A DNA stretch of 64,000 bases from Homarus americanus (GCF_018991925.1 NW_024748870.1:3941936-4005935); one strand, 5' to 3'; positions 1 to 12,505 are shown, counted from the first letter of the stretch. Notes: a model not told the origin generated them from the letters alone. Numbers and translations are program-made.

Positions 1-90
1 GAGACGTATGAGGCCAGCTAGAGATGCGGGCTCTGGCTCATCCTGGGGCAGGCGACGATGGTGATCACGACAGAGTCTTTACCTAATTAT

Positions 91-318
91 TTTACCTTGA
101 CATCATTCTCCCCATAATCTTCTTTACCTTGACGTCATCCCTCCGGTCTTCTTTACCTTGACATCATCCCCGGAGTCTTCTTTACCCTGACATCATCCCC
201 GGAGTCTTCTTTACCTTGACGTCATCCCCCAGTCTTTACCTTGACGTCATCCCTCCAGTCTTCTTTACCTTGACGTCATCCCCCCAGAGTCTTCTTTACC
301 TTGACGTCATTCCTCCCC
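91..318. repeat. Minisatellite of 26-30 bp with CRE-like core
   Basis: About eight imperfect tandem units of the form CTTTACCTTGACGTCATCCC plus a short variable tail. Most units contain the full palindrome TGACGTCA, the CREB/ATF consensus site; others carry TGACATCA. No credible gene overlaps it; the open frames across it are repeat translations. Confidence 0.85.
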
Positions 319-448
319 CTCCCCGATTCTTCTCAATATTTCAGGGGTTATATCAGGGGTTCAGAGTTTGTACGGTACTGTTTTCAGAAATGTCTGTCTC
401 TTTCCCTGTCAATATCAAGAAGACGTCCATGGTTTGCTATTTAGGACC

Positions 449-450
<2 letters not shown>

Positions 451-487
<37 letters not shown>

Positions 488-507
488 CACACACACACAC
501 ACACACG
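451..507. repeat. Compound microsatellite (CAGA)n(CA)n
   Basis: About nine CAGA units run directly into about eleven CA units. This is a simple compound microsatellite. Confidence 0.95.
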
Positions 508-2003
508 AAGACAAGCTGTTTACCAGTGTTTACAACTACAGAACAAACGACTATACACGGTCCCTCAGCTCTCAGCGCCTCTCATAACACCAAGGTTTTT
601 TAGGTCACCACGATCAAATAAACACCGCCCAACACCCACTTATGAAATCCACCAACGACGAAAGTTACAGTGCAGGCGAGAGTTAATGTTGTGAGTTATA
701 GCACATAGAAGAATTAGGTTACTCCCGCGTCTCAGGCAACTAACTGAGTGTCGGCCGCGTCAGTATATCAAGAGAGACACTGTACCTCCGTGTTGTGTGT
801 CTTTTGTGTTCTGGGTTTTTTATATCTTTCTTTTGTCTTGTCATCACATATTTCCTTCTGCGTCGCTTTCACCGGAGGAGTCCTGTCACACGTCTCAACT
901 GGTCGCGTCTCCACCTATTCAAGTCTCCGGCATCCAGCTTAATTTTACACTAATCTTCCATGGGAAAAAAAACTAATTTTCGTATATATTATCAAATGTG
1001 AATTATATCTTAGAAATATATAAAAAAAATTTCACGATGCCAAATTATATTACCTCAAACGTAGTCAACATTACGTAACTGTACAACACTATAAGACATG
1101 TGTTCTCCTCCAACGGGGAGTATAAACGCCCCAAAATTCCTCAAGGGTTCGTCATAACGTCTTGTATAAGTTGTGAGGTATTTACGACGACACTGAGTAT
1201 GAGGGGAATATTATCTTGCAGAAATTATGACAATATAAAGTTGAGTCGGTGCATACCAACCTGACAAGTCATTCTACTGGCATGACCAGTTAATGAATTT
1301 TGAGACCTTGAAGATCCTTTTTATTGGTGTTCCTGAGTGGTGTAGCCAGGCAGTCTGAGCCAACAAGTTCCAGTCTCCATTCAGCAACAAGAGAGTGTGT
1401 GTGTGTGTGTGTGTATACGTTGTTAGAATAAGTAACGGGGAGGAAATCCCTTTTATGATGATTTGCATGCACAACTTGTCTGTAATCGCTGGGTAGAGTA
1501 TGCACCTGTTGCCTGAGCTGCACCTCTCCCTAGTGCTGTGTGCTGGCCAACCCTCAACAACTGTACACACTGACTCTTGAAGATCAGCAACATCCCAAAG
1601 TGACCAAATGTATACATGTGACTCTTGTGTTTGTACCAGGTGTTCAGTGCTGTACCAACCTGCCTCATTCACACGTACTTATCATACAGCAGTGCTAATG
1701 AAAGATAATGCCAACAGGAGTAAAAAAAAATCGATTCACCTAAAGATTAAGACACCCCAGCTTATATCACCTGAAGATTACCCACCCTAATGCTACCTGG
1801 GGGAAGGGGGGTTAAGTTAGGTTGTTAGATTAGGTTAGGTTGTTAGATTAAGTCAGAATAGGTTAGGTTAGCGTTAGAGTGATTAATCTTAATGTGAAAT
1901 AACCTGGGTTGTCTAGTCTTGAAAAGTTCCTTAAAATCTCCTTAATTAATGACAGAAAACAACAGTTCCTGACAGCTGATAAGACAACCTGGAACACACC
2001 CTC
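508..2003. other. Stretch without a recognisable gene
   Basis: No protein family or RNA gene is recognised. It holds a (GT)n run at about 1391-1414 and degenerate GGTTAG-like repeats at about 1810-1870. The longest open frame (1274-1672, minus) translates the GT run and has no familiar motif. Confidence 0.6.
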
Positions 2004-2155
2004 ACCCACACTCCCACATCCATCCACCCACCCACACCCACCCCCACATCCATCCACCCACCCACACCCACCCCCACATCCATCCACCCACCCACACCCA
2101 CCCCCACATCCATCCACCCACACCCACATCCATCCATCCACCCACCCCTACCTCA
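2004..2155. repeat. Minisatellite of about 32 bp, CATCCATCCACCC type
   Basis: Four to five nearly identical units rich in C and A (CATCCATCCACCCACCCACA followed by a CCCA-rich half). The opposite strand reads as a Gly/Trp/Val-rich repeat frame, which I take to be non-coding. Confidence 0.9.
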
Positions 2156-2337
2156 GTCCACCACGGGGCGATGCAAACAGTGTAAACTCAAGATAAGGCC
2201 GCCACCTGCATAGATAGTACAGTCAATTACTGAAGTCCATCCGCCTCTCTCCTCTGAGCCACGAACTCTGAGATTGAAACTCGTGAACCCAAAGCAGTGG
2301 AATGATTCTTTATTCTATCCATAAATATTTCGGATTC

Positions 2338-2465
2338 ATTATTATTAACATTATTATCATTCTTATTATTACTATCATCATCATCATCATTATTATTAGT
2401 AGTAGTGTTTTTCATTATCATTATTTCATCATTCTTATTACTATTATTATTACCCTCATTATACC
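2338..2465. repeat. Degenerate ATT/ATC trinucleotide repeat
   Basis: Mixed ATT, ATC and TTA triplets with interruptions. It encodes only Ile/His/Asn-like low-complexity frames. Confidence 0.85.
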
Positions 2466-2747
2466 TATGAATACTATAACAGACACATCATTATACACAC
2501 ACACACACTATCATCATCACCATCATTACTACCACCATCAAAAGATCCATAAGATGAACGAGGTCATTCCCCCTTTAACCCTACAGGTAAACCATTTGGC
2601 ACCCGGGTCATACATACATGTGCCAGTGCCTAGTGAGTGAGGTGTGTGCCAAGTACTGTACCTGCCATACTAAAGGTGGGTTAATTAATGCGTTCTATTT
2701 ATTGGACTCATTTATTCTCTTGTAAGGTATATATTCTTTTCAAGTGT

Positions 2748-2813
<66 letters not shown>
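2748..2813. repeat. (GT)n microsatellite
   Basis: About 33 uninterrupted GT units. The Cys-Val repeat frames across it are artefacts. Confidence 0.97.
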
Positions 2814-2814
<1 letters not shown>

Positions 2815-2967
2815 AAATTTATACCTTTGGTTATTTTGGGACGATCCATTATTATTATTACTGTACTATTACTATTTATTAATACTATTACTATTATTAT
2901 TTACCATTATTATATGTTGGGAAATATTTATCATCATGACCACGTGAAGAAGTATTGGCTGTTTTAA

Positions 2968-3345
2968 ATCTATCGTCATCATCATCATCAATCATCATCA
3001 TCACCATCAATCATCATCATCATCATCACCATCAATCATCATCATCATCAATCATCATCATCATCACCATCAATCATCATCAATCATCATCATCACCATC
3101 AACAATCATCATCATCATCATCACCATCAATCATCATCATCAATCATCATCACCATCAATCATCATCATCAATCATCATCACCATCAATCATCATCATCA
3201 ATCATCATCATCACCATCAACAATCATCATCACCATCAATCATCATCATCATCAATCATCATCACCATCAATTACCACCATCAATCACCAACATCACCAT
3301 CAATCATCATCATCAATCAACACCCTCATCATCATTATCATCACT
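2968..3345. repeat. Long (ATC)n array with higher-order pattern
   Basis: Almost 380 bp of ATC triplets broken at intervals by AATC and ACC, giving a longer repeating pattern of CATCAT blocks separated by CACCATCAATCA. The His/Ser/Ile-rich frame across it is repeat translation. Confidence 0.95.
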
Positions 3346-3477
3346 ACCGTAAAATTATAATACCTTATCAGAAGCAGCTACTTCGTGAAAGATATCAACA
3401 GTACCACAAAGAAACAAAAAAAAAACCCACAGAGATAACGTACTGAAAAAGGTAGTGAACCTAAATTAGTCTTACCA

Positions 3478-3616
3478 CCCGCCCACACCCACCCACCCGC
3501 CCGCCCACCCACCCAAGATAACGTCGTGATAATAATCTCTCTATAACTTATCTAAGATTTTTAAAAAGTTGATAATCAATATAATCTGACAGCTGGTTAG
3601 GTTAGGTTAGGTTATT
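3478..3616. repeat. CCCA/CCCG tetranucleotide run and short TTAGG-like run
   Basis: Positions 3478-3516 are CCCA/CCCG tetranucleotides. Positions about 3597-3616 hold four GGTTA units, an arthropod telomere-like motif in an interstitial position. Confidence 0.8.
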
Positions 3617-4106
3617 ATAAATTAATTGTTATTTTCCAGTCCCTTTCTTCAGACCGGATTTATAATATGGGGTGACGGGTCAGACAACAAGGTGGACGGA
3701 AAGTAGACGGGCAGACAGAGAAACAGACAGAGACGGACAAACTAACTCATATAGCCTCTACGCCGTTTGTACCAAGTTGTATGCGAGGCTCTGTCGGGCG
3801 CTAAAAACGACTACATTACATAGACAGACACCTATATCTATACCTGCCCTTGGACGGTCAGGAGGATAAAACAAAACAATAAACCATCGTGTACAGAGAA
3901 ATAAACCAGACAACACGGGGGGAGGAGGGGGGAGGGGATGGGGTAGAGACGTTGGTAAAGAATTAATTAATTATCATTCCGTGTAAGCAAACTTGCAAGA
4001 AAACAACTGCCACACACAGAGTCAACACATACTAAGCTGACGTCATAATACTTACTTCTGGATACCTGACGACGCCTGACCATAAATAAATAAAAAAAAA
4101 AAAAAA

Positions 4107-4453
4107 ATGTCCTTAACCCTTTGAAGACGATGATGTTTACCCTTTGATGACGATGATTTAACCCTTTGAAGATAATGACTTAACCCTTTGAGGTCGATGA
4201 TTTAATCCTTTGAAGACGATGATTTAAACCTTTTGGAGGAGAATTTAACCCTTTGAGGACGATGATTTTACCCTTTGGGGATGATGAGTTAACCTTTTGA
4301 GAAAGATGATTTAACCCTTTGAGGACGATGATTTAACCCTTTGAGAACAATGATTTAACCCTTTGAGAACAATGATTTAACCCTTTGGGGAGGATGAGTT
4401 AACCTTTTGAGAACGATGATTTAACCCTTTGAGGACGATGATTTAACCCTCCA
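4107..4453. repeat. Minisatellite of 22 bp (TTTAACCCTTTGAGGACGATG)
   Basis: About 15 units of roughly 22 bp with substitutions such as GAAGACG, GAGAACA and GGGGAGG in the variable half, while the TTTAACCCTTTG half is better kept. Confidence 0.92.
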
Positions 4454-4554
4454 GGACTCAAAAGGTCAAAGAATTAATTTCAGGAATATAATCGGACGTT
4501 TAGCAGACAACAATGTAACCGAACGCTTGGGGTAGAGCTCTATGGTAATGTGGG

Positions 4555-4871
4555 GTGGGCGGGGGAAGGATGGGGTGGGTGGGGGAAGGATGGGGTGGGT
4601 GTGTATATGACCCCCCCACATGGCTCTCTTCTATAAAAAAAACAACTCACAAATTCCTCAAGTGGCCATAAAGTACTGTTGTTTATGCAGGTAGAAATAA
4701 TCCTTCAATTTATTCCCACCTTTAAATCCCCAAGAGAGAAAAAAAAGATGAACATAATCGTATATTTTCACCAACATAAAAAAGACCATAAATCAACGCT
4801 CCCCAAATATTGTCATATTATTTGTTCCTCAAAATTGTAAAGACAAAATAATGACAGGTGTGCAGGGCTTC

Positions 4872-4915
<44 letters not shown>
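4555..4915. repeat. G-rich short repeat and (GT)n
   Basis: Positions 4555-4605 contain GGTGGGGGAAGGATGGG units. Positions about 4873-4915 are a (GT)n array. Between them lies AT-rich DNA without a gene. Confidence 0.85.
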
Positions 4916-4917
<2 letters not shown>

Positions 4918-6655
4918 CAAAACTATTACTGCATACATTTTTTTGGTGTCAGAGCAAAACTCCGTTAAACTACAGATAAAACTGATGTGTTTTTGTTTAT
5001 ACGGGGACCAGATAATATCCTGCTGGCCACCACAGAGAAGCTATACCACTCCATCAATGTTCACAGTTTGTTTTGGTTCATTAACACAGCACCAATCAGG
5101 GTCATAATTTTACTCCGACTAATTTAAGACAGTTCAGCGCCAAGCATATGTCATTATTCATCAGTGTCCATCAAGGAACTTAAAACATCAAAACAAATCA
5201 AGAAACACAAACTTCATATCCACCCTCAGGCAAGCAGGCAGGTTCGAGTTAGAAACAGGTGAGTTCTTAATAAATGCTAAAAATTAATGACAACAGCATG
5301 TTTTTTTTTTAAGTTGTTCGAGGTTATAATTACGATATAGATAAAGCTCTTGAAATATTCCTCCTCGAGTAAGGACTATCTAGTACCAGCGATGATGTCA
5401 AAATGGTTCAAATATAACTCATGTTTCACAGGCAGAACACACACGACAGAGAGTCACCTTACAGTCAGTACCCGACACACGACTATCAGATGACCTCAGT
5501 GTTCCGGAGTGTGTATTACACTTAATGCTGTGGTGATACATGAGCGCGAGATTATGTGTCCCCGAGATACATTCCTACTTATATACACAGTGTATTTTAC
5601 CATCACCACCATAATACTCTTACCCACGGGGAAATTACTGAGCCTGTAACGCTTATCTAAATCTACAACTTAAATTTTCAGGCTAATGGGAAATAACGTT
5701 CAGAGAATATTCCACCATAAAACAAACACAGTTGTCAGGTGATGGTGTTTATTCAGGCCTCTGTATTAGTAAATTATTGTTGGACGGATGCTATATCCTC
5801 ACAGACTCTGCTTCCTACACGTGCACTTCTTCGCCAGGCTCTCCTCAGCGCCAGGCTCTCCTCACCCCCAGCGCCGCCAGGAAGGTGAAAGGGGGTAAGG
5901 AGGTCACCTTGAGTGTAAAGGTGCTCTACACTACAGATGTGTCGGCCTTGACAAGTTGTCGACAAATCTGTTGAATGTTTGCAATAAATCGGAGACATAC
6001 TGTAGACATACTGTGGACTTATCGGTCTAAAAATTCAACGTTTACGACTGAATTCTGTGTTTTGGACAAGTTAGTGGAATCACTCGAGAGAAAACATATA
6101 AACATCGGCAAACTCGCGCATGCTCAGTGTGTGCTCGGCTGGATGTGTTGTGTGGCGCCGCTCAGAGGTATGGTGCAAGAGTTCCTTTCAATATCATATT
6201 TACCTTAGTCACCCACCAACATTATTTTGTTTTACTATTGCTTGAAACATTGAGAGAGAACCCCAGCCTACTGACACCACACGTAACATTGAGGTCATGA
6301 GTCTAATGACGTTACATGAAACAAATACAAAATTCCTGTCAGTTATTCAGTTTTCCATAACAGATAAAACTATATTTTTCACAACAATGGAATGGTCAAA
6401 GGAAATTACACTCACGTTAATTGATCTTTGGCATCCATAATGACGAATGATTTATCCTCGACAAATTATACAGCGTAAACAGCAAAAAAAAAAAAAAGTC
6501 ATAAACGATTCTCAAATTTTCACATATAAATCTGAGACAAATGTTCGATTTTATCGCCGTCTTATCCGAAGTGTAAACCTGCCAGAGACGCTGCTGGTGC
6601 CACAAGATCGTCGGGATTCTGTGACCTTGTCTTAGACAACCATTGTGTCGTACAG
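4916..6655. other. Stretch without a recognisable gene
   Basis: Unique-looking sequence. I see no recognised protein, tRNA or large inverted repeat. Short frames at 5732-5974 (+) and 5774-5998 (-) overlap on opposite strands and match no family I know. Confidence 0.5.
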
Positions 6656-6659
6656 ATGG

Positions 6660-7085
6660 AGGAGAGGGAAGGTGGGAGGGAGGGGGGAGATGACAAAGGG
6701 AGGGCTGACAGAAAGGGAAGGTGGAAAGGTGAGATATAGGGAAGGTGAGAGGGAGTCACGGAGAGGAGGGAGGGAGGGAGGGCAGGAAGGGAGGGAGGGC
6801 AGGAAGGTATCAGGGATTGAAGGAAGGAAGGTGTCAGGGAGGGAGATAAGGTGTCAGGGAAGGAAGGTGTCAGGGAGGGAGATAAGGTGTCAGGGAGGGA
6901 GATAAGGTGTCAGGGAGGGAGATAAGGTGTCAGGGAAGGAAGGAAGGTGTCAGGGAGGGAGATAAGGTGTCAGGGAAGGAAGGAAGGTGTCAGGGAGGGA
7001 GATAAGGTGTCAGGGAAGGAAGGAAGGTGTCAGATAGGTAAGAAAGGTGTCAGGTAGGTAAGGAAGGTGTCAGGGAGGGAAGGCC
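6660..7085. repeat. Purine-rich minisatellite (GGTGTCAGGGAGGGAGATAA)
   Basis: Units of about 20 and 24 bp alternate (GGGAGGGAGATAAGGTGTCA and a longer form ending GAAGGAAGGTGTCA). One strand is almost wholly purine, so triplex or slipped structures are possible. Confidence 0.92.
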
Positions 7086-7379
7086 GTTGTTGATCTACAT
7101 AAGGTGATCACGAGGGTAAATAAAGCAGGTACAATACTACACATTACAAAGTCCTGCTCGATGATTCACGACCACTGGGAAATCTAACTCAAGAATCATC
7201 GCGAGTCTCGAGTTACAGCCACTAATTAAAACCACTCAGCCTCACAGTCACTCAGATGATGGGTACAATGTTTTTTTTTTTACGAAATTTGTCAGCGGTT
7301 TTGACTTTCCTCGTAATTCTCACACAATTTAGTCGTCATTTGGCGGTAAAGACAGGTTGTAGCCCCCTTAGGTAGTCTC

Positions 7380-7620
7380 CATCCAGCCTACGCCACTACT
7401 CCTTCACCCAACCTCATTCACTACTCCTTCACCCAGCCTCCTTCACCTCGCCTCCTTCACCACCCCTTCACCTCGCCTCCTTCACCCAGCCCCCTTCACC
7501 TCGCCTCCTTCACCCAGCCTCCTTCACTACTCCTTCACCTCGCCTCCTTCACTACTCCTTCACCGCGTCCTGGTGTTACCTTCAACCTCTACCGCCACAC
7601 ACACACACACACACACACCT
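7380..7620. repeat. Pyrimidine-rich minisatellite and (CA)n
   Basis: CCTTCACCTCGCCTCCTTCA and CACTACTCCTTCACC units alternate through about 7570. A (CA)n run follows at about 7596-7618. Confidence 0.9.
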
Positions 7621-8105
7621 TCTACCATCATGACTATCATGTACTGGACATCACGCTTGTCTCCATCATGCTCCTCCAGGCTATAGGTTTTAAACAGCCT
7701 TGACCAGAGGTTGAGTCAGGTCATCTAGTTGCCAGATCTCGACCTAACGAGACCTCAGCTCTGCCAGTCATCATCTGACCTGACCTCACCAAGGATAAAA
7801 CTACCAAAATAGCTACTGAAGGTCATTTACGGTGGTGGAGGAAACAGCTGGAGTTGGTAGTTAAGAACGGGCGTGACACAAGAATCCTACAGGAGTCCTA
7901 CGGGAGGGATCTGATAAGGTTAATCCCGTATAAGGAAGCCTCACTTGGGGACGGAGGAGGATAGTTTCGTCGTTTGTCAGGCTTCGTAGGTCACCTCACA
8001 CCTAACCTAACCTAACCTAACCTTCACCACGAGTCAGTTACCGCGGCAACAATACTGTAGAAGTACTTTTTTCTTCAGAATTTGGTACTTATACGTGAGC
8101 ATCTG

Positions 8106-8106
<1 letters not shown>

Positions 8107-8155
<49 letters not shown>
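8107..8155. repeat. (GA)n microsatellite
   Basis: About 24 GA units. Confidence 0.97.
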
Positions 8156-8157
<2 letters not shown>

Positions 8158-8436
8158 CAGATTGCACTACCAGGAAAGATGTGCGAGTGACTTCTTACTA
8201 CAGAGGAACCATCCGTGTCTCCCGGCCCCTCCCAGCCACCGTGTATTATATACCACACAAGAGGACCCTTGAACACTGATGAGAAGCAGGCACCAGGGTA
8301 GAGGAATAGTGTTGTGACCGGGTAATACTAGGTCACCCGTGAACTAGAGACGCTACCCACTACTCTCTCGACACGGTGATAATTTAGCGTATAAGAACGA
8401 GACCTTTGCAAAGTATGGTATTAACATGTGACTGAC

Positions 8437-8491
8437 CTTCATATAGCAGCATGGAGTAAGCAACGGGTGGCTTAGTGTTCATGGATCGAAT
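8437..8491 (-). CDS. Candidate 55-nt internal exon of an unidentified gene
   Basis: On the minus strand TTATTTCCAG precedes position 8491 and GAAG/GTCAGT follows at 8437, so both splice sites match consensus. Only one of three frames is open. It encodes 18 residues beginning IRSMNTKPPVAYSMLL, entering in phase 0 and leaving in phase 1. I do not recognise the protein. No neighbouring exon was found, so it would have to belong to a gene with large introns. It could equally be a chance pairing of splice-like sites. Confidence 0.3.
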
Positions 8492-9411
8492 CTGGAAATA
8501 AAAAGAGAGGAATAAATTTCAACCTAATACCTATAAAAACGATATAAAAACTGATACGAAAACGAGAGCTTAGTAATTTCGCTAGTTTGAGGGAGAGCAT
8601 CTGTGTCCTGCGTAGTTCTTATTCATGTTCGTGGGGTGAAGACTCTCGGGAATTATGATCAAGATTAAAACCGGATGGAACGTCACATACAGGAGAGATA
8701 TAAACGACTGGAGTTTCTCAAGTAACAACAGACAGAATCAATTTTGTCCGCAATATGTGATAACCTGACTGCCAACAACGAATACAGTAGTTAGGTAGTT
8801 AAGAGAGAGAGAGCCAGTTAAAAGATGAGACAACTTACTCTTCACTGGTATGATTATTGATAAAAAAAAGTAAAGACAAAGATGGTTGTGTTGGTCGTGC
8901 ATGACACTGACGCCCAGGGTAAGACTCGTGTGGACCGCCGACCACACTACACCACACATATAAGGAGCGGCCGTGAGGAGATAAAACACAATAACTGAAG
9001 GAGATGAATTAGTCTCTTGAGTAACATGACATAAAACACTTAAGGATCAGCCCCTACGTGATGGGGCTGAGGGAGGGAGGGAGGTGAAGCACTCATTAGA
9101 AAGTAAGGGAGAAAATAAAGGAGGAGAGAGGAGAGAATGTTAAAACAGGAGGAAAACTACTGGGGGAGGAAAGGAAGTTTGGGGAGGGGAGGAAGGTTAG
9201 AGAAGAGGAACAGGGTTGGGGAGGAAGGCTATGAAGGAGAAGAGTGTTGGCACCAATACACAGACAAGTGACCCATGGAGAGCACATACAGGCCAGCCTC
9301 GCCCTCTTCCTCCATGAACCATCTCAAATCTCTGACACACACACCGCACAACACGAGACCTTCGACGAACACTGAACGAATCTCAAACATCAGAGAACTC
9401 GCACACTGGAC

Positions 9412-9684
9412 ATGACAAATCCTGACTCGGCCTCAACAGGTTGTGTACACAAGACAGCGCCTCGGACACTGGCAGTACAGGGACAACACTACAGTAAACT
9501 TTGTGGTCGACCCAACTCTCATACTCTTCCTCACTACGTCTGCCTCCTGACATGTCCCAAACCTCCTCCTACAGCGGTCACCATCACGTCGTCCCTTCAT
9601 GACCAAATATCCCTCCTCCTACAGACAGGTCTGGTGGCACTAGACATTATGAGTCACCTGCCAACCTTTGTTATAAACACATGA
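9412..9684 (+). CDS. Coding-like block, copy A (identical protein to copy B at 16.3 kb)
   Basis: An open frame of 90 codons. Its last 87 residues (from PDSASTGCVHK to the stop) are identical to the end of a minus-strand frame at 16353-16616. The nucleotide sequences over 9421-9772 and 16265-16616 have equal length with five differences by eye. Four of these lie inside the frame and all are synonymous third-position changes; the fifth lies after the stop. Homology continues upstream to about 9293 (a more diverged STNT...NIREL stretch) and downstream to a matching AATAAA at about 9845, but copy A has a deletion just before the shared block that breaks the frame seen in copy B. I recognise no domain. 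It may be the 3' end of a transposon-borne or duplicated host gene; A is probably the damaged copy. Confidence 0.35.
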   Translation: MTNPDSASTGCVHKTAPRTLAVQGQHYSKLCGRPNSHTLPHYVCLLTCPKPPPTAVTITSSLHDQISLLLQTGLVALDIMSHLPTFVINT

Positions 9685-9904
9685 ACCTGTATTGGGAATC
9701 CTCCCCATGTGTGTTAGCCTCCCTTCACTACAGGTGACTTGTTAACACAACCAGTGGCCCCTCACTCAGACACTCTCGTCTAAGATGCCAAGCATAAACA
9801 CCACGCTTTGGTGCCTCACCCTGCCCAGGCTGCTAGGGGTGCACAATAAACTAGTTCCCCGCGCCTGTGTGGAGTAAATCTGAATGTTAACTTGCACCAA
9901 TAAA

Positions 9905-10867
9905 CAAAACACGTAACTCACCACACACACACACACCCGACAAACAAAACAACAAACACATTCACCAAAACACACGCAACACAGTTTTAAGCAGATAGCT
10001 TTTCCTAAGTTGGCCTAACAACAGCAAGATTATACCCAAGGTCGCCTGGAGGTGCTGAGAGGCAGAGAGGAACCTTGACTTCTACTTAGTCTTCAGACCA
10101 ACATCTTCACACCTCACCATACCAGGTAAAGATCTACTACTAGTTACATACACCTCCACAAGCTCTACCCAGGGAGTCCACTGCAGGTACAAGAAAGTTA
10201 ATTACATACAGGTAAGTTTAAGGTAGGGTAGGTACACCTGTCTGAAGGGCTAAAACAATAATCAGGGGTAGAGAGCTGGAGGATGAGGAAGGGAGATGTT
10301 TGTGTGTATATGAATGCAAACGAAAGCAAGTAAACCCATCCATCCACACAACCGCATGCACGCAAACAAGACACTTATCCCGCACACACACACTCCCACA
10401 CACACACACACCAGGACGAGACCACATTACTAATATACTAAGGACGTTTCTGTTTAGTGTTACCTCTTAAAAAATACCTACAACAGTGTTAACCAAGACA
10501 GACGGGACTATACACCTGTTGCACAATATTTTCAGACACATTTTAACCTAGAGTTGTCTTGTCTATTAATGGCTCCAAAAAAACATCTTATATTTTTAAA
10601 GCAGATTTTTTTTCTCTTTAAGATATAAATTGAAAATGTTATCTCAGGTTGGGAGAGGAATTCCCTAACTTATGGGCCAGTGTAGTGCATGGTTTCCACT
10701 CAATAGATAACAAGAACAGTGAACACGGACACACACACGGACACACACACGGACACACACACACACACACACGGAGATAAGACAGACCAAGAATGTATAA
10801 TATTATTAGACTTGGGGAATTTTAGTGATAAATCGAGAGTTTTAGTCACAAAATCTGATTAGTTTAT
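9905..10867. other. Stretch without a recognisable gene
   Basis: Contains short CA-rich runs at about 9922-9935, 10383-10410 and 10722-10772. No protein or RNA gene is recognised. Confidence 0.5.
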
Positions 10868-11150
10868 AACCTAACCTAACCCAACCCAAGCTAACCTAAC
10901 CCAACCCAAGCTAACCTAACCCAACCCAAGCTAACCTAACTCAACCCAACCCAAGCTAACCTAACCCAACCCAAGCTAACCTAACCCAACCCAAGCTAAC
11001 CTAACTCAACCCAACCCAAGCTAACCTAACCCAACCCAAGCAACTAAAACCAACTAACCCAACCCAAGCTAACCTAACTCAACCCAACCCAAGCTAACCT
11101 AACCTCACCTAACCTAACTCAACCCAAGTTAACCTAACCTAACCTGGAAG
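10868..11150. repeat. Tandem CCTAA-like array, 20-bp higher-order unit
   Basis: Units of CCAACCCAAGCTAACCTAAC repeat about a dozen times, ending in plain CCTAA repeats. The pentamer CCTAA is the complement of the arthropod telomere repeat TTAGG, so this looks like a degenerate interstitial telomere-like array amplified as a 20-mer. Confidence 0.9.
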
Positions 11151-11360
11151 GAATTATGAAAGAAAAATATTGGCAAGTTACAATACAATTTCTACCTTAG
11201 TGTCGTGTGTATTCCCTCGCCTGGTATGGTGTAGTGAGCCTTGAGAGTATAGTGTAGATCCAGCACAGGGAGGAGGGGGGGGGCACTCTACCATGAGGAG
11301 AACTTGTAAACAAACTCTTAAAATATTTGACGCAGTTTATAAGTTAGAAAACAGAATTCG

Positions 11361-11412
11361 GACGGACGGACGGACGGACGGGAGGACAGATAGACGGACG
11401 GGCGGACGGAGG
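11361..11412. repeat. (ACGG)n microsatellite
   Basis: About ten ACGG units with a few interruptions. Confidence 0.9.
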
Positions 11413-11574
11413 GGGAACCCACTTATTTACTCCCCATCAAATTGGTTCAACAGAAAATAATAAAAATACTTTCCCCAAAACAACTTCATTTTTTTTTCTT
11501 ACTTGGCAAAAAATAAATAAAACAAATAAATAATAAATAAACCAGATAAATAAAGTAGTTGCTAAACACAGTAA

Positions 11575-12265
11575 TTTTTTTTTTTTTTTTACGGGGAATA
11601 ACCTACCCGGGCACAGGTCATCGACCCACAACGGGGTCTGGGGGCGAAGAAACAAGAGATAAAAGAAATTAAAAATAGAAAAGAAAAAGATTATATTAAT
11701 CTACACCACGAAGAAGCCGGAAAACCAGCTTTTTGAAGTGAGACAGATTGTATGAGTATGGAAACACAGAAGAAGGCAGAGCATTCCACAGTTTGGCTGT
11801 GTGAGGAAAGAAGGAGGTACTAAAACGGGTTATTCTAGTGTGATCGACACCCACAGAGAAACTGGGCACCGAGGGCAAGACGAGTGTTACGAGCCCACGG
11901 CCTTGCCGGCGGTACACAGGATGCCAAATCCACCGAACATTGCCCATTAAGGTAACATTGTGGCGAAGAGAAAAGAAAGAAAGATTATCAACTGAAGGAG
12001 GAGAGTTAATAAGACGAAATGCCATTGATTCCACCCTATCTAACAGTTGGACAGAAGAAGAGCCACCCCAGATATGAGAGCAGTACTCCAAGTTAGGACG
12101 AATGAATCCCTTATAAACTTGAAGCAACTGCTCAGGAGTGAAGTAGCTTCGGCATCTGTACAACATTCTCAGCTTTCGGGAGGCAGTGATCCTAACATTA
12201 ACAGTTGTGTATAACTGTTGTTGTTTCACAGCTGAGAGTCGAAAGTCGAGTATGATGCTGTAGTA
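11575..12265 (-). mobile_element. 5'-truncated jockey-like LINE: end of reverse transcriptase and 3' UTR
   Basis: The minus-strand frame ending at 11696 reads as the C-terminal end of a non-LTR retrotransposon polymerase. Seen motifs, in order: SRKLRMLYRCRSYFTPEQLL, YKGFIRPNLEYCSHIWGG, LLDRVESMAFRLINSPP, FFPHTAKLWNALPSSVFP and a terminal FKKLVFRLLRG. These match the conserved tail of arthropod jockey-like elements (established knowledge). The RT catalytic YADD region is absent, so the copy is 5'-truncated. Its 5' edge joins a 29-bp minisatellite. After the stop comes a short 3' UTR with a GC-rich conserved block (about 11592-11645) and a poly-A tail, seen as a run of T near 11577-11590. The same 3' block recurs near 36360. 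Confidence 0.85.
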
Positions 12266-12505
12266 ACGGTCCACCAGCTGGTCCTACCACACTAAAGGTC
12301 CACCAGCTGGTCCTACCACACTAACGGTCCACCAGCTGGTTCTACCACACTAACGGTCCACCAGCTGGTCCTCACCACACTAACGGTCCACCAGCTGGTC
12401 CTACCACACTAACGGTCCACCAGCTGGTCCTCACCACACTAACGGTCCACCAGCTGGTCCACACCACACTAACGGTCCACCAGCTGGTTCTCACCATACC
12501 ACAAC
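12263..12505. repeat. Minisatellite of 27-30 bp (CGGTCCACCAGCTGGTCCTA)
   Basis: About eight to nine units of GGTCCACCAGCTGGTCC plus a CACACTAA spacer. Each unit holds the short palindrome GGACCAGCTGGTCC or a close variant. The array lies exactly between two oppositely oriented LINE fragments. Confidence 0.92.

Noticed and set aside
8461..8500. Sequence resembling tRNA A and B boxes (GTGGCTTAGTG ... GGATCGAATC)
   Set aside because: Spacing is too short and no cloverleaf can be drawn; it coincides with the exon candidate.
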